Source of the DNA: Elysia chlorotica
Lineage: Eukaryota > Mollusca > Gastropoda > Plakobranchidae
DNA: 64,000 nt
NCBI GenBank assembly: GCA_003991915.1
Contig: RQTK01000025.1
Span: forward strand, 10,001-74,000
Reading direction: 5' to 3'
Position numbers and translations under genes: made by a program. Positions 50,661-63,689 of this stretch are shown one piece after another. The notes under the pieces were generated by a model. The model saw nothing but the letters and a program-made list of their open reading frames with translations. It was not told where the DNA came from and ran no database searches. Each line of letters starts with the position of its first letter. Position 1 is the stretch's first letter.

Positions 50661-51323
50661 CTCCCTCCATTCCCCAAAACTCACTCTACCTTTGAGAGAA
50701 ACCTTTCTTTTTGTGTCTACACGTAGGGCTAGGATTTTAAGAAGATTGGTGCAAGAAATATAAAGGTAGTCATATTAAACATCAATACAAAAGATAGACG
50801 AAAAGCTCGGCCCTTTGGGTAAAGTGGGTGGAATTTGAAAATTAATGATTACATCTAGATCCTGACATCTTTTGATATCTGGTTTTAGGTGTGTTGTCTA
50901 TTTGTCTGTATTATTTTGGGTTGGATGTTAGGTTAACATGTAGGGGACTCATGGTTCAAATTACGCTAAACATTGCGATGGAACTCAACTTCCTTTATCC
51001 CCAATTTTACCAGCCCATGGGTCAAAATTCTAACCGTAGAGCAAAGAGAGGGAAAAAAAAAGGCGAAAATAAATGGCGAAGGTTGTTATGGCCTAATCTA
51101 GATCTGTAATGTTCATGAACATATTCTTTTCTTTTTTTTTTTTTTAATAGGCAGAGCATATATTTGTAAGAAAATATCAATTTAAAACTATCAGTATACA
51201 ACACATTACATATGAACGTCGTAAAGGGACATAGGTTTTACACCTTCTATATGCGGTGGAAAATAACGTCATAATTGCAGAACTTGTTTTCTGCAGATTG
51301 AGATTTGAGTGACAGCATACAAT
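50661..51323. other. Upstream region of CCDC174
   Basis: AT-rich sequence with AGATCT words (near 50855 and 51100). No TATA box or initiator is clearly recognisable. The 5' UTR of CCDC174 probably lies in the last 100 bases. Confidence 0.4.
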
Positions 51324-54300
51324 ATGGAGGAAGAGAAGAAAGGCAGAAAACTTGTGTCATCCTCAGTAAGTATTTTTCTTTTCTTTGCTATAGATTATGA
51401 ATCTGAAAGTGTATTGTGGTAGTCGTATTTTGACTATCATAAAATAAAAAAATATAAATGACAAGTAAACTTTATCAATTATAAATCAATATGGCCTGTA
51501 CACATTAATTTTTTCATTCTTTTCTTTCTCTATTTCAATACAATTCATTTTAAATAAAAGATTAATCCATGGCAGTTCAAATTAATTATATATTTTTTGC
51601 TGAAACATTAAAATTTAATTTCCTCCCCTTTTACTCACATTTAAAGATAAATTCATACCAAATAAAATAAAAAATTCTCAGATTATGAAAATTCTATAAA
51701 TTAAATGTTACAAGATATAGAATAAATTGAAGGTTCTGTATTTTTTATTTATCTTTTTTTCAGTTTTAATTTTCTTTTTTTATTAATCATTAATTTGCAA
51801 TGGTAAAAAATTACAAGCACCTTGAACTTTTTTATTCATTCTAGACATATTGTTTTCTTTTAAACACCTAGAATATCTGGGTTGGGTTGTTGGGTTGGTT
51901 TAACGTCCAACAGCAGCACTATATAGGCTATATTGTGGACGGATCCCAAGACGAACGTCTGACAATTTTATGTGCTACCACACACGAGACAGGACGGGGA
52001 TACCATGACTCCTTTCTCAGCCGGTCACATTATACTGACACATTACATGATACTGGTTTTGTTGTTGTCGTTATATTTTCAATTTGTTTAATAATACTCT
52101 GTGTTTCAATTTCGAAATTTTTATATTGTGCCTTTTTTCATTAAGGATAGAGCATATGTCTAATTTTCTTTGAACAGATGGTTGATTTGAAAGCAGAACT
52201 GTTCCGTAAGCAAGAAGAATTCAAGAAGCAAAAAGAAAAAAGTGTTGGCTTTGTTAATGCAAAGAAATATAACAAGGTAAAACTGCATATGATTTATTTT
52301 TTAGGTTATGTTCATTTTCATGCTCCATTAACACAACACAATCAATCTATGAAAGTGTAATGCAAAAATGCTGAAAGATAAAAGGAATACCAATTGTAAA
52401 AGAAAATAGAAAAAAATAAAACCTGCATTTTTACAAAAGGTTTTTAATTTTATGTTTCCAAGGCAGTTGATTAGTTAATTAATTTACCCCTATGTAAATG
52501 CTTTCAGGACACAAAGAGTAGCATATGGAATAAACAGAACTCAGGAGTGCTGGCCAGGGCTCAAAAGGACCTTGTTGACAGGGAAAAGGATGTTGAGGAA
52601 GAAGAGGTGTTGGCTAAATCAAGGTCAGGCTATTCAAAGCGTGTAAATTGGGAACACATGAGTATTTAGAGAACAGAGTGTTCAGATTTAAAACTAAATT
52701 TATGAATAACTTTTTTGAAGTAATGAAATTACCTTACTCAAACATCCTCTTTTGCAAAACAAAAATAAACTACCATAGTAATCTTTTTAGATATGCAAAA
52801 TGAATGTGAAATTCTAGCATCTCATTTCTTTGTGCAACTTTATAAGTCCAAAGCCAGAAATTTATTGTTATTAGGTGGATAAAATACTGTCAGTCTTAAA
52901 AAAAAAATCAAAATCTATGGCGATCAATAAAGATCGGTAAAGCTTTCGTGAGAAAAATGTCATTACATGTCTACAGACATGAAACACCATATTTCACATG
53001 CTTATTTCATGAACATACAACCTATATTTAAAGTTTTTGTATGCCATGCCCACTTCATTTTATTGAAACTTTTATGTGATATTTTTAGCTCCATATATGT
53101 TATATGCCAATATATAATTTGTTTGAACTTCCTCAGGAGAATTTTGGAGCAGAAATCAAAAGTGTATGACAGCATCACAAGCAGTTCAACAATTCCAGGT
53201 GATTTTAATATCTCACAAAGAATGAGTTGTTCTGTACTTCTTTTAGAAAGTGTTCGATATATATAAAAATAATCAAAGAACTAGAGTATTTCACTTCTTA
53301 AGGGCAATAGTTGAGCATGTCACACCACTGATTTTTAGAAAAATGTTTTGATGCTTTTGAAGATAATCAAGGAGATATCAAGGCTAATCAAACGTGTTTG
53401 CAGAATGTAATATTTGTTCCAAAATGTTTCTCTACAACTGTGAATAAATTATTAGGATTATATTTGTTTTTGTTTTTTTGTGTGCCACACAAACACTCAG
53501 ACACCTATGCAGGGAAACAATTAAAAACTTTAGGTGAAAGGTAGAAACACTTTCATAATATGTGGTGTGTTTCATTTGAAATGATCCCTGTTTATACTTA
53601 GCATGGTTGTAAGTTAAGGGGCCACATGAAGTTAACACTACCATTTATTAGAATAGAGTTTTTAAAAATAAAGTAAGTATTTTCAGCAACAACTTTTTAT
53701 GAGCTGATTCTGTTTTCTTTTTTCATTGGATTAGAAGGAGGTTCAGAGATAATGAATTGACAACGTGTTCTTTTATAAAAATCCATCACCTATACCGCAA
53801 TATAAAACATACTTTCTTTGTTTCTCCTAAATCCTATTGATTTGTCATTATTTCTTCCAATCAGAGGAGGATGGCAGTGAATTCTATCTTGTTGACTTTC
53901 AAAAGAAGGCGATAGATGCTCTGGTGGAAGAGAGGGAGGCTAAGCGCAGATTAAATGAGCAGAAAGAAGAGTATGATGGTGAAAGGAAGGAGCAGACTAA
54001 TGAAATACCTGAAGCCTCCTGTCCAGAAGATGAATGGTTATTTTCTTAAAGTCAGATCTTTTTTTAGGTTTAGGGAACCATTTTGACATTATTCTTTCCA
54101 AGAAGCTTAATAATTAATTTCATGTATTTTTCATATTTTAACAGATGACATATTTTAATGTATCATTAAAACATTTGAATGTGATAATGTCAACATCTGG
54201 AATCATTTTAGATACAGTGCAAATAAACTCATTTCAGATTTGGTGGATTACATGATACTCAATTAAGATCACTTTATCTATTGTGTGTGAGCTAGATTTT

Positions 54301-57300
54301 TTTTGTAAAACTTTCGAAAGATTAAATTTTTCAGTTTTGCATTCATTTTACTCGTTTTATAGTGTTTGGTCAAATCAACTTGAGCTGCTCATTGATTTAC
54401 TAAGCTGTAGGAAAGAATGAAATAGATTTTTTTTTCTTTACAACCATATTTCTATATTTTGTATCTCTACAGGGTAGACTTTGTGGACTCCTTAGGCAGG
54501 GATAGGCGTTGCATGAAAAAAGATCTGTCTTTGCTGATGAAAAAAGATCAGGATCTGGCATTGTAAGAATTTCTCATTTCAATTTAATTTTACTTCTTTG
54601 TTTATCTTGAAATATTGCCTTTAAATTGTATCTGATCCAAAATCAAGTGCGAACTTTTTTGTTTAATGTATTTTTTTCAAGTTATTGTTGGTTTGTTGAC
54701 TCCCAAGTCTAGAAAATCAAAGGTTTTTATCGGCCTTTGTTTAATGTGAGAGCCCAAATCACCATTTTAATAGAAGGCCTAGTCTGAACCCTAACACCCC
54801 TTCAACCCGCACAATTTGGTATGGTCTGAAAGCTTAGACTTTCATCTATGTAATCAGGCAATGGCCTAGTTTTTCTAAAAAATAGCATGTAAATTTGGGA
54901 GCACATCATAATATGTGTGTGGTCTGCTCTAACTAGTCTGTGATTTTGGCCGAGCTTGAATTAGGCCTCGCTGCGCATGCGCAGTGACTGCTCTGAGCTT
55001 GTTGCCGTGTATTGTAAACATCTGTATCTACAAGCAAATGAAAGGAAACCTGTTTGTACAGCCTCTGTAGACAAAGACAATGCAGAATGATTGTGTGTTC
55101 TAACACAGGTCTACATCTCTAACTAGGTGTGTAGATCAAGTGTAGCGTCCTTTTGTCCACCTTTCCATCACTGTGCACTTTGTCTTTGGCTAGGTGCGAT
55201 ATAGATCTACCTTGCAGCTTCTTTATTTTTAGAAGTTCTATTCTATTCACAGCATGGTCTGTCTTCTACTTCGAGTTTTAGACAAAATATTTACTGCTAA
55301 ACCAAATAACATGATGCTCTCAGTGACATCAGTGATTTAGATCTAGATTTTAGATAGAGATCAGACATGGATGATTCATCAAACCATAATTTCTAATGAG
55401 GCCACAGAGTTTTTTCTCCTCTGTGTTGGTCTGAATCCCATCCAATCAAAAAGGGATGAGGGTTTCAATTTCTAGTGACATTCATCGGTGATCAGTCAGT
55501 TATGTTTATACAAAATGATGCTTTCAATTATTTGGATTACAGGAGTTTTATCAGTGATTAGGTATGTTGACCTATGAACTAATTGATGTTGTGACCAAGC
55601 AGTTCTTTTCTTCTTTTTTTTTTTTCTATATGTATCTAGCTAGATCTATGCCTTTAGTTTTTGTAGAATGTGATGCGAGTTTGGGTGGAAAAATATTTTA
55701 TAATCTTTTATAATTTTTTTGTCTTTTCTGTTCTCCTGTTCCTTGGTTTATCCTTTGCACAGTCACAGTGATTCCTCCTCTAGCCAGTATTTAGTATTAG
55801 GTGAAGCAAATTTTATCCCCTTTCTAAAAATGTATAGTCTTATTACATAAAAAAACCCACATAAAAGTGCTGTTATTAGTGTTTTTTACATCGCTCCGGT
55901 AAAAAATTATAGGTGGCCATTTTGATTTTCTTAAATAGCCTAGTATTTAGGAAGTAGATATTCACATGATCCTAGAAGTGAATGGTTTAATTTTAAAATA
56001 TTGCCTTAAATTGTTTGGCATCCATTCCAAAAATAATTACTTCAAAGTAGTATTTTGAAAAATTTGATTCCAACTTTTTTATATTGAATAAAGCTTTCTG
56101 TTTTAATTTTGTTTTTTCGCTCAAGCTTGGTTTGGAGGGGCTCTGTCTAAAAAATGTGTAAAAATTGTCTGCACTCATGCAAGTTATGAATATCCGTCTT
56201 TTCATGGACTTCTTTGAAAAGCAGTATTCTATATGATTCATACATTTACAGGGCTCAGGCCAAGAAGTCTCAAGCTCTTGAGAACAGAAGTTATGATCTA
56301 GAGACACCTGGAAGCAGTTTAAATGAAAGATCGACTAAAGCAACATCAAACACACTGCCTCATCTGATGTCTACAGACATGCATCGAGAACTGATGCGAC
56401 AAAAGTGGGAGAATGAAGCCAGGGAGTTACTGGATAAGGGACAAGACGAAGTGCACTATTCCAACATTCAGTTTGATGGTAATATTCATTATTATATTTC
56501 TTCTTTTCAAATTTTATCAATTGTCAGAAAATTTCTTGGGTCCTTTGTTAAAAGATCTGGTACCAACAGGTTTGGCTAGAATATAATTATGACTAACTGA
56601 ATTTAGAAAAAACAACTTGCAATTGATTACAACAGTCTCCACATAAGGTTAATATCTAACATAAAAATTATCAATTTGAACTATATTCTGGCAGTATCAA
56701 TTTGAACTATAATCTGGCTGTCAAAAGTTTTACTTTCCCTGATCTATTAAAAATGATGTTATCTTATTCTTCTGTTTCCAGTTTTCTATTACTTCAAACT
56801 TTCTGAAAGTTATTCCAAGATAGTGTAAGGTAAATTCTGGTGATAATCAATTGAAGAGCTATACATCACATTAAACATTATTTCTGTCATTTCATATTGT
56901 TTTGTTATTTCAAAAGTTTACTTAAAAAGTTGTTCTCTTGTTAGAATCTCCAGTACATCAAAATATCATGATAATGCTTCTCAAATAATTATTTTTGAAA
57001 CGTGTACAAAGCAGGAGAATGCAATTATTATGTACTTTATGATTGCTTTTCATCAATCAGAAATTCGGGCCCATGGTGTTGGATTCTACCAGTTTTCTAA
57101 AGATCACAGCAAAAGGCAAGAGGAGCTAGACAAACTTAAAGAATTGCGAGAAGAAGTAAGTCTTGGTTGTAAAAATTGCTTTCAGGTCACTTATTGGTTA
57201 CTACCTTGTAGTAATGCAAGAACAATGTAAAAGAGCATTTAATACAACGTGCAAGGCACCAAAAAAAAAAAAAAAAAGGTATATGTAGCTCTAAGAATAC

Positions 57301-60300
57301 AAAATGATAGAAATCATGTAGGCTTTTGGCCTTAAGCCTTCATCAGACACAAAAACGATAAAAGTGAAAAAAGAATGAAAAATGTGTATATTATTTATAT
57401 ATTGCCTTTGATATAATAATAATTATATACATTTTTTACTGTACTTTATGTATGTAAACACTAAGAATTTTATATGTACAAGATAAAATGAGATATCATA
57501 AATGATTATATTTAAAAAAAGTTTGTTTTTTTTGTTTTAATTTAAAAATTCAACAGATATATAGCTATGAAGATTAAATATTTAAGTATCTAAATGTAAA
57601 AGTAGAGCAATAGAAACAAAAAAATCAAAACTAGATTAAAAAAAGAGAGCCATATTATAAAGATTAGTCACGACGCAAAGACAAAGAGAAGAGGGAGACG
57701 TATGACGAGAAGTGACCAATAAAATCTAATCAATAAGAGAAAAATCTCTAAATGAAATAATCAAAGTATTTTACAATAACTAAATCTAACAGAAACTATG
57801 TAAAAATAAGTTAAACAGTTATATATTTAATAGAAAATGGTATGAAATCCACATTTTGAACAGTTATCTAGGTCTTCATACACAGTGCTACCATTGATAC
57901 ATTGATGATGGAATTTTTATTTTATGACATTTTCTGATCAACTTCGTTCTTACATTGGCTGTATGCAGAAAATCCATCCTTCCATTTCCTTCACTACAGA
58001 AATCTCTTCAACCTTAGTTAACTTCATGGATATTAAAATTACTCTTAGGGATAGTAGATTGCTCTCATCTGTCTACTACAAACCCACTGACAGCAATTCT
58101 TACATAACTCACAGCTCCTCTCAGCCTATGCCGTGTAAGAGGTCTACACCATATTCGCAGATGCTCTGTCTGCGTCATCTTTGCCAATCTCTACTGCGAC
58201 ATCAACGTTTTATTGATCATACATGTAATATAATGGTAGAATATACAGGAGGCCTTGTTCGTTACAAATTTGAACAAATTAAAACACTATTTGCAGCTTT
58301 ACTAGAAAGAATAAACAAAAAGATTCAAAGTCCATAATTGTACTTTTTCCCTCTTTTTCTTTCCAATAAAGTTCTTTTTTTTTTGTTACGATCAAACACT
58401 GTCAGTTCTATATCGTACTTACTCTTCCAACTTAAATTCTATTTATCTATGTAATATGTTTTTAAAAAAATGTATTGAAATCTTGTTTTATATAGATATG
58501 ATATTTTTTTTTTTGCTAGACAAAAAATCAACAAACATCTAAAGAAAAGATAAAAGACAAAAGGAAAGCGATGTTGGAGGCTCGCCTTGCCAAAGTACGA
58601 CAGAGAAGGAAACTTAAAGCAGGAGTGGATGAACACAGTAAGACGTAAAGAATTAAAAAAAAAGAGAGGTGTAAAATCAACAACTGATAGAGTGCCCAGT
58701 TAAAATAAGAAAGTGAGGTAAAGTGTTTTTTTGGGGAAAAATATTTACAATGGTAAAGATCCTTTGCAACATTTCATTTTACAGTTTTTGAATCTGAGAT
58801 GTTTAAACTTTTCTTAACAGTGATGCCAATTTTCCGTAAATTAAAGGAATTCTGTAAAAAAATAAAACGTTCGTCAAAATTCCGTTAAGAAAAAAACCAC
58901 CTCTCCGAGTTCCGTCAAGGTTCTGTATAAAAAAAAATGACCAGTCCGACTTCTGTCAAAGTCCGCCAAAGTTCTCCGCCAATCTCCGCGCAGCCGTGCA
59001 TTGACTTAAGGAAATGTGAAAAACAATTTAACGATATAGAAATAGAATCTAGATCTAGATCTAGACATATAGTTTGGTCCGTGATGGAATTCGTTGATCG
59101 TATTGGTCCCATGGACATTGAAGAAATTGATAGAGGAGAGAAAATTGACATTGGTTAGACAAGAAAAACGCAAATGGCTATTTCTTATCGGATTACTACC
59201 GTTAGTTAAGCTAGTGTGCTTACTGCATTTCATGTAGATCTAAAACTAGAGGCAATTATGGTTCCAATGGAAAAAAAAGGGCCCTGCATAGTCATGCTAA
59301 GAATAACACATCAATGCTTGTAAAGCTTTAAAAATAGCCAGGCCTGCCAATCACTCTCATTTTGCTCTAACTATAGATTCAAAGTTCTCTCAATACAATA
59401 AAAATAAAGCATACCATAAACTTAATTTGAGTAAGAAGTATAAAATATCGTTCATATTCTGCTTAAAATAATATACTACTGACATTGATTGGGGCATGTT
59501 TTAAAGTTCTTAATCCGGAACGCCGCTGTACCGGTTCGTGAAAAAGTTCAGTAAAAAAAAAATGATCCAGTTGGCATCACTGTTCCTAAGCCTGTCTAAC
59601 TTTAATGGTATTATTTGTACTATAAGCTGAGAATAAACTAAATTTGTAAGTTTCCATCATCAGATTATATACATGTATCTGTGGTTAGAAATTTTTTATA
59701 TAAAAAGAGAAAATATTAAACCTTGACATGTATCTTTTTCTAAATGAAGTTTCATTTTGGATTCCTTCGATACTGTTATGTCATATACACTTATAAGTTT
59801 TCTATACTTTTCAGATGAACCTTTGGAAGACAAAAATGACACAGATCATATTGGACCTAAACTCAATGAGGCTGTATCGTCAACAAGAACAAAGGAAGAC
59901 ATACAGAAAGAAGAAGAAACTAAAGAAGCTGAAGAAAAGAGGAAGAATTATGTTCGGGAATGGGATGAAGACAAAGTGAAAGGTATGTTGTTCACACAGG
60001 TGGAAAATGGAATGTTTCATTAACAAAATATACTATTATAAGTTAAAGCAACAACATAGATTACACATTAGGATCCAAGTCAGTAACTTCATCTTTATTA
60101 CCCGACATTTAATTATATTTCTTTGTGTGTGTGTGAGTTAAGGACTAGTCCATGTGTAAATATAGATCTTGAGAGATCATGAGAGAAAGAGGATGTCAGG
60201 CAACGGCTAGATTACTTATGAAAACAAACCCAAGCCCCATGGATAATCACCTGGGATGCAAGAACCATGGCACCTGCAGCTTGCAGGTAGATTTTGTGAC

Positions 60301-62056
60301 ACCATTTACCTAGTATGCTCTCAGCAGAGCTACAAATAATCACAACTAAGTCTCACCGAAGTGTATGACATCACACATCTAGTGTGTTCATTTATTCAGA
60401 AATTGAAAAGTGTGCACAGTTTTCAGGAATAAATCACAAGCAATCTTCCCTAAACCCTCCTTCAATGGTTTCAACCTTTTTTCTTGTCCTGTACCAGCAG
60501 TATTGACAGAATTAGAAGAAAAATTAGTTGTTTCCAATTTCAATGTTGGACAAGTTTTAAATAAAATTTGTTTTCTAATAAAACTTGTAAGTTGTATACA
60601 AATTATATATTTGTGATTGAAATAAAATTCAAATGATTTGTTTTTGAACGGAAAAAAAAAATGCGTTCCAATGGTAGGAAAATAGAAAACCTAAATGAAA
60701 TAATTTTATTGCCAAAGGAGGAAATTTAAAACCAAATTGGTACATTACAAATAAAATCATCTAAATCTTAGACATTGTTTGTTCAGTATTAACCAAGCAA
60801 TATTGAAAGCCACTAAATTAACAATATACGCTGAAGGCAAACTAAATTTTTTTCTTCTTCCTCCAGGCAATGATTGGGGATCAAAAAATTATGTGACTGC
60901 AAGGAGGAAAGAGAGGGAGAATGAATTTGCACCACCCTCTTTGTATTTTGAACAAAACACTAAGACTAAGAGTTACAAACCTGGCGGCTTATCTAATTCT
61001 GATCGCCTGAAACGACTTAAAGACAGTATTTCGACATCATCAGAAAAAGAGGGCAAGAATCCACCAAAAGATAACAATGAGCAACCTGCACTGCCTTCAA
61101 GATTGTCTTCTGAGGATAACACAAGGGTGAACAATTCTGATTCTTTTGGCTCCATTCCTTTGCCAGAAGAATTTCCATTCAGTCATTGTGATGAGCATAC
61201 TGTACAAGATCAGACACCTGTCAGTGCCGGTCACCTGTTGTGTGGGCCACAGGCGTCTTTCAACACTACAGAGTACCAACAATCCCAGAATGATGTAGCA
61301 GCTTGGCAGTCCTATTCAGGTCAGTATGCTAGCATTGGTAGATCTTTGGATCTATGGAATCAAAAGCAAGACAATGTGCTGCCTCAACAATTTTATCAAA
61401 AAGAGCAGCAACCTCAGAACTGGTATCCTATGCAACCTGTTGGGCAATATTTTCAGCCTTCAAGTCAGCATAACTATCAAGGTGCCCAAGTATTCAATCC
61501 TACTCAATCAGCACAGTTTCATCCACAGAACCAGTCATATTCTCAATATAAGTATGACTCAAGTTTTAGCTCTACCTCAAATGAGTCTTTGAAAGTTCCA
61601 AATTCAATCAAGCAGAGCTCAAAACAAGATCCTCCTGCTTCTAGTGCTGCTGATGAACCCTCAGCTCCAAAGAAACCAAAGGTGCCCAAACCTTTAGTTG
61701 TAGACATGAGATTTATGAACAATTTCGATACAGCGTCCATCAACCCTGAGCCTGGCAGAGTACCAGATGTAGGTGGCGTGCCATACAAACCAGGCACCTT
61801 CAGCAAGTATAGACCACACGGAGTAGATGGGACCTCTGATAATACTGATAGACCATCTGTTGGACAAAACAAGACAGGAGTAGAAGGGCAAGATGGAGCC
61901 CAAATCTCTGGGGGCCCTCTTATCTACACCAAGGAGCAGCTGGAGAGACAGCAACAGGAGCTGGAGGAGCAGGGAGAAAACTCTTCCCAAGTTCTGTCAG
62001 ATGATGATCGCAAGCTCCAGGAATTCCTCTCCAGCGTTAGATCCTCTACAAAGTAA
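51324..62056 (+). CDS. CCDC174: CCDC174: nuclear coiled-coil protein linked to the exon junction complex, eleven exons
   Basis: Coding exons: 51324-51365, 52178-52276, 52508-52623, 53137-53198, 53865-54036, 54473-54562, 56252-56478, 57061-57155, 58520-58637, 59815-59982, 60867-62056. Phases agree throughout, giving 792 residues. Family landmarks in order: [131 protein letters not shown]. The human protein is about 467 residues, is nuclear and is reported to associate with the exon junction complex helicase EIF4A3. The final exon (396 codons) is far longer than expected: after FAPPSLYF it continues with Ser/Pro/Gln-rich low-complexity sequence, including a Gln/Tyr/Asn-rich zone (about 61240-61560). 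It ends in a Gln/Glu coiled-coil stretch (KEQLERQQQELEEQGE). Introns 1, 8 and 9 carry a SINE, a Penelope-like fragment and a hAT-like element. Confidence 0.95.
51880..52045 (-). mobile_element. SINE 3' part in CCDC174 intron 1
   Basis: On the minus strand: GTGACCGGCTGAGAAAGGAG, TCATGGTATCCCCGTCCTGT, GTGTGGTAGCACATAAAATT and the end TGTTGGACGTTAAACCAACC. It matches the SINE body at 50540-50660 and 45370-45522. Its head-proximal border is about 130 bp before exon 2. Confidence 0.75.
57240..57370 (+). mobile_element. Penelope-like element terminal region
   Basis: GCAAGGCACC, an A run, then AGCTCTAAGAATACAAAATG and a CTTTTGGCCTTAAGCCTTCA block followed by TCAGACAC. The 'aagcctt-catcagacac' type of ending is common in Penelope-like elements. 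A second copy of this end is at 39957-40075. Confidence 0.6.
57924..58337 (+). pseudogene. Penelope-like element reverse transcriptase fragment in CCDC174 intron 8
   Basis: A 137-codon frame contains FTTEISSTLVNFMDIKITL, then LLSSVYYKPTDSNSYI and KRSTPYSQMLCLRHLC. The (F/L)(L/M)D...YxKPTD...PYSQxLxLRxxC order is the hallmark of the region after the catalytic core of Penelope-type reverse transcriptases. The catalytic YxDD part and the GIY-YIG endonuclease are absent, and the last 50 codons look degraded. It is a dead fragment in the host gene's orientation. Its Met start is incidental. Confidence 0.85.
58818..59582. mobile_element. hAT-like non-autonomous DNA element in CCDC174 intron 9
   Basis: Bounded by a perfect 12-base inverted terminus: CAGTGATGCCAA at 58818 and TTGGCATCACTG ending at 59582. 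Flanks (TTCTTAA left, TTCCTAA right) look like a degraded 7-8-bp target duplication, as hAT elements make. The inside has repeated TTCCGT/TCTGTCAAAG words, an AGATCTAGATCTAGA block near 59048-59064 and a 73-codon open frame (58937-59158) without a known domain. No transposase. The family is related to the end at 42770-42876. Confidence 0.7.
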
Positions 62057-62960
62057 TTCATTGTCACTCATTTTTTGCCTTTTTGTTTTGCTTTTTTTTT
62101 TTTTTTTAATTTATTTTTTGCCTTTTTGTTTTGCTTTTTTTTTTTTTTTAAAATTTCTAACCAGTGTTAGGCATTGTTTAGTCAATTACACATTTATTGT
62201 ATCAGTATATGAAATACCAAAGTTACAGAAGTGTTTTTCATTATTGTTATTACAGTACACCTTGGACTCAACAAATAAGTTTATTTATTTTCATTATTTC
62301 ATTGGATGCAAGTTTCGTTGAAGACATGGGCTGCTTAGAGTAAAATCTGGGTCTACTAAAATACCTGTACATGTAACTAGATGACAACCCCTTCTCTTCT
62401 ACTGATATCTTTCTCTCTGCCTTCCCTCTCTCCACCACACTCACATACCACGCCGTAAACTAGCATTATAGTAATATCATTGTGAGCTTGTCAATAGCCC
62501 TGATTTGGATGATCTGAAGAGAGGGCAAAAGGTTGGTTTGTTGGATGGAAAGACAGTTTATTGAGACAAAGAGGAACAAAATAGGGGATTTTTTCCTGCT
62601 GGTTGCATGCAGGGTATTTGTTGGTACGAGTTTGTTGGATTAAACTTGTACTGTATAATGTAATAGTGTGATGGACAATGTTTTTCCAAGATGTGTCAAA
62701 GAGAACATGCTTACCAGAAATAAACTGATGACAGCAAGCATAGCTATCAAAATCACTGATTTTATCACCCTGCCTGGTACAGTGGTAGGCTACCTGGTTA
62801 GGCCCACATTGGCACGGTGGGTGCCATGGGTGGATCAGCTGAATCATCACATCACAACACTGATAAATGCTCGGGTAGAGGCTCTTTTGTATAAACCCAT
62901 AAAGTGGCGCCACTTGACTGCCTCGCTGTGAAACAACTGCTGGTTCCGCTTGCGACTACC
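62057..62960. other. 3' flank of CCDC174
   Basis: Starts with a duplicated pyrimidine-rich unit (TTTTTTGCCTTTTTGTTTTG, at 62070-62089 and 62114-62133). No AATAAA close to the stop stands out. The first candidate is near 62719. Open frames at 62491-62931 on both strands show no domain. Confidence 0.45.
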
Positions 62961-62966
62961 TCACTG

Positions 62967-63232
62967 GCTTAACACCTCCAAACTGTGTACTGCGGGGTGC
63001 CGACAAACTACCACTGGTAGTGGGCCTTCATTCATCCTTTTTCTATCACACGAGAAATTTGTGAATGGATGTACATGCTCTTAAAATGTCAACCAATGAA
63101 ATCATTGAATAGCTTGGAGGATTCTCAGCCTCCCAGTCACATGATGGTTACATCACTGACGATAGCATGAATCTCTAAGAAAGGAGCAAGATGCCCCCTG
63201 TAGAGGTCTTGGGTAACTTGGAGGTGTTTAGT
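62967..63232. mobile_element. Candidate MITE
   Basis: TTAACACCTCCAA at the left is mirrored by TTGGAGGTGTTTA at the right, about 265 bp apart. No coding capacity and no certain target duplication. The inverted pair may be chance. Confidence 0.3.
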
Positions 63233-63604
63233 CCCTGTCTAAAAGGCGGTTGGACCATTGAAGTAGGGGAAGATGATAATGAAAGCCATGCTTTGACTGA
63301 TTCACAGACCCAGACCGGTCTCTGGTCGTAGTGCGGCCTTCAAAGCGCTGTAGGTGTTAACCATGTTATAGTCAGTTTAGTTCTTTAGTTTAACTTGCAC
63401 CACCACTCATGGGTGAAAACACCCAGGCTGTAAAAGATCTGTGTAATTCTTTTCACTGGTCCCAATTTTAACATAAAAAACAATATGTACTCCTCAATTT
63501 GTCTTCTACCTGTGCTGTTCGTTTTTCAAAATTATAATTTATTGATTTTTATGTGAATTGGTTTCAGCTAATCGTAGGTAAAAAACGCCTGTAATGGTAC
63601 ACAC

Positions 63605-63663
63605 ATGCACACACTCTCTCTCACTTTCTCTCGCTCTCTATCCCTTTCACTCTCTCTTTCTCT
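63605..63663. repeat. CT-rich low-complexity DNA
   Basis: Interrupted CT repeat following a short CA patch. Confidence 0.8.
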
Positions 63664-63689
63664 CCATCAAAGTTTAAGTAGGCTATTAG

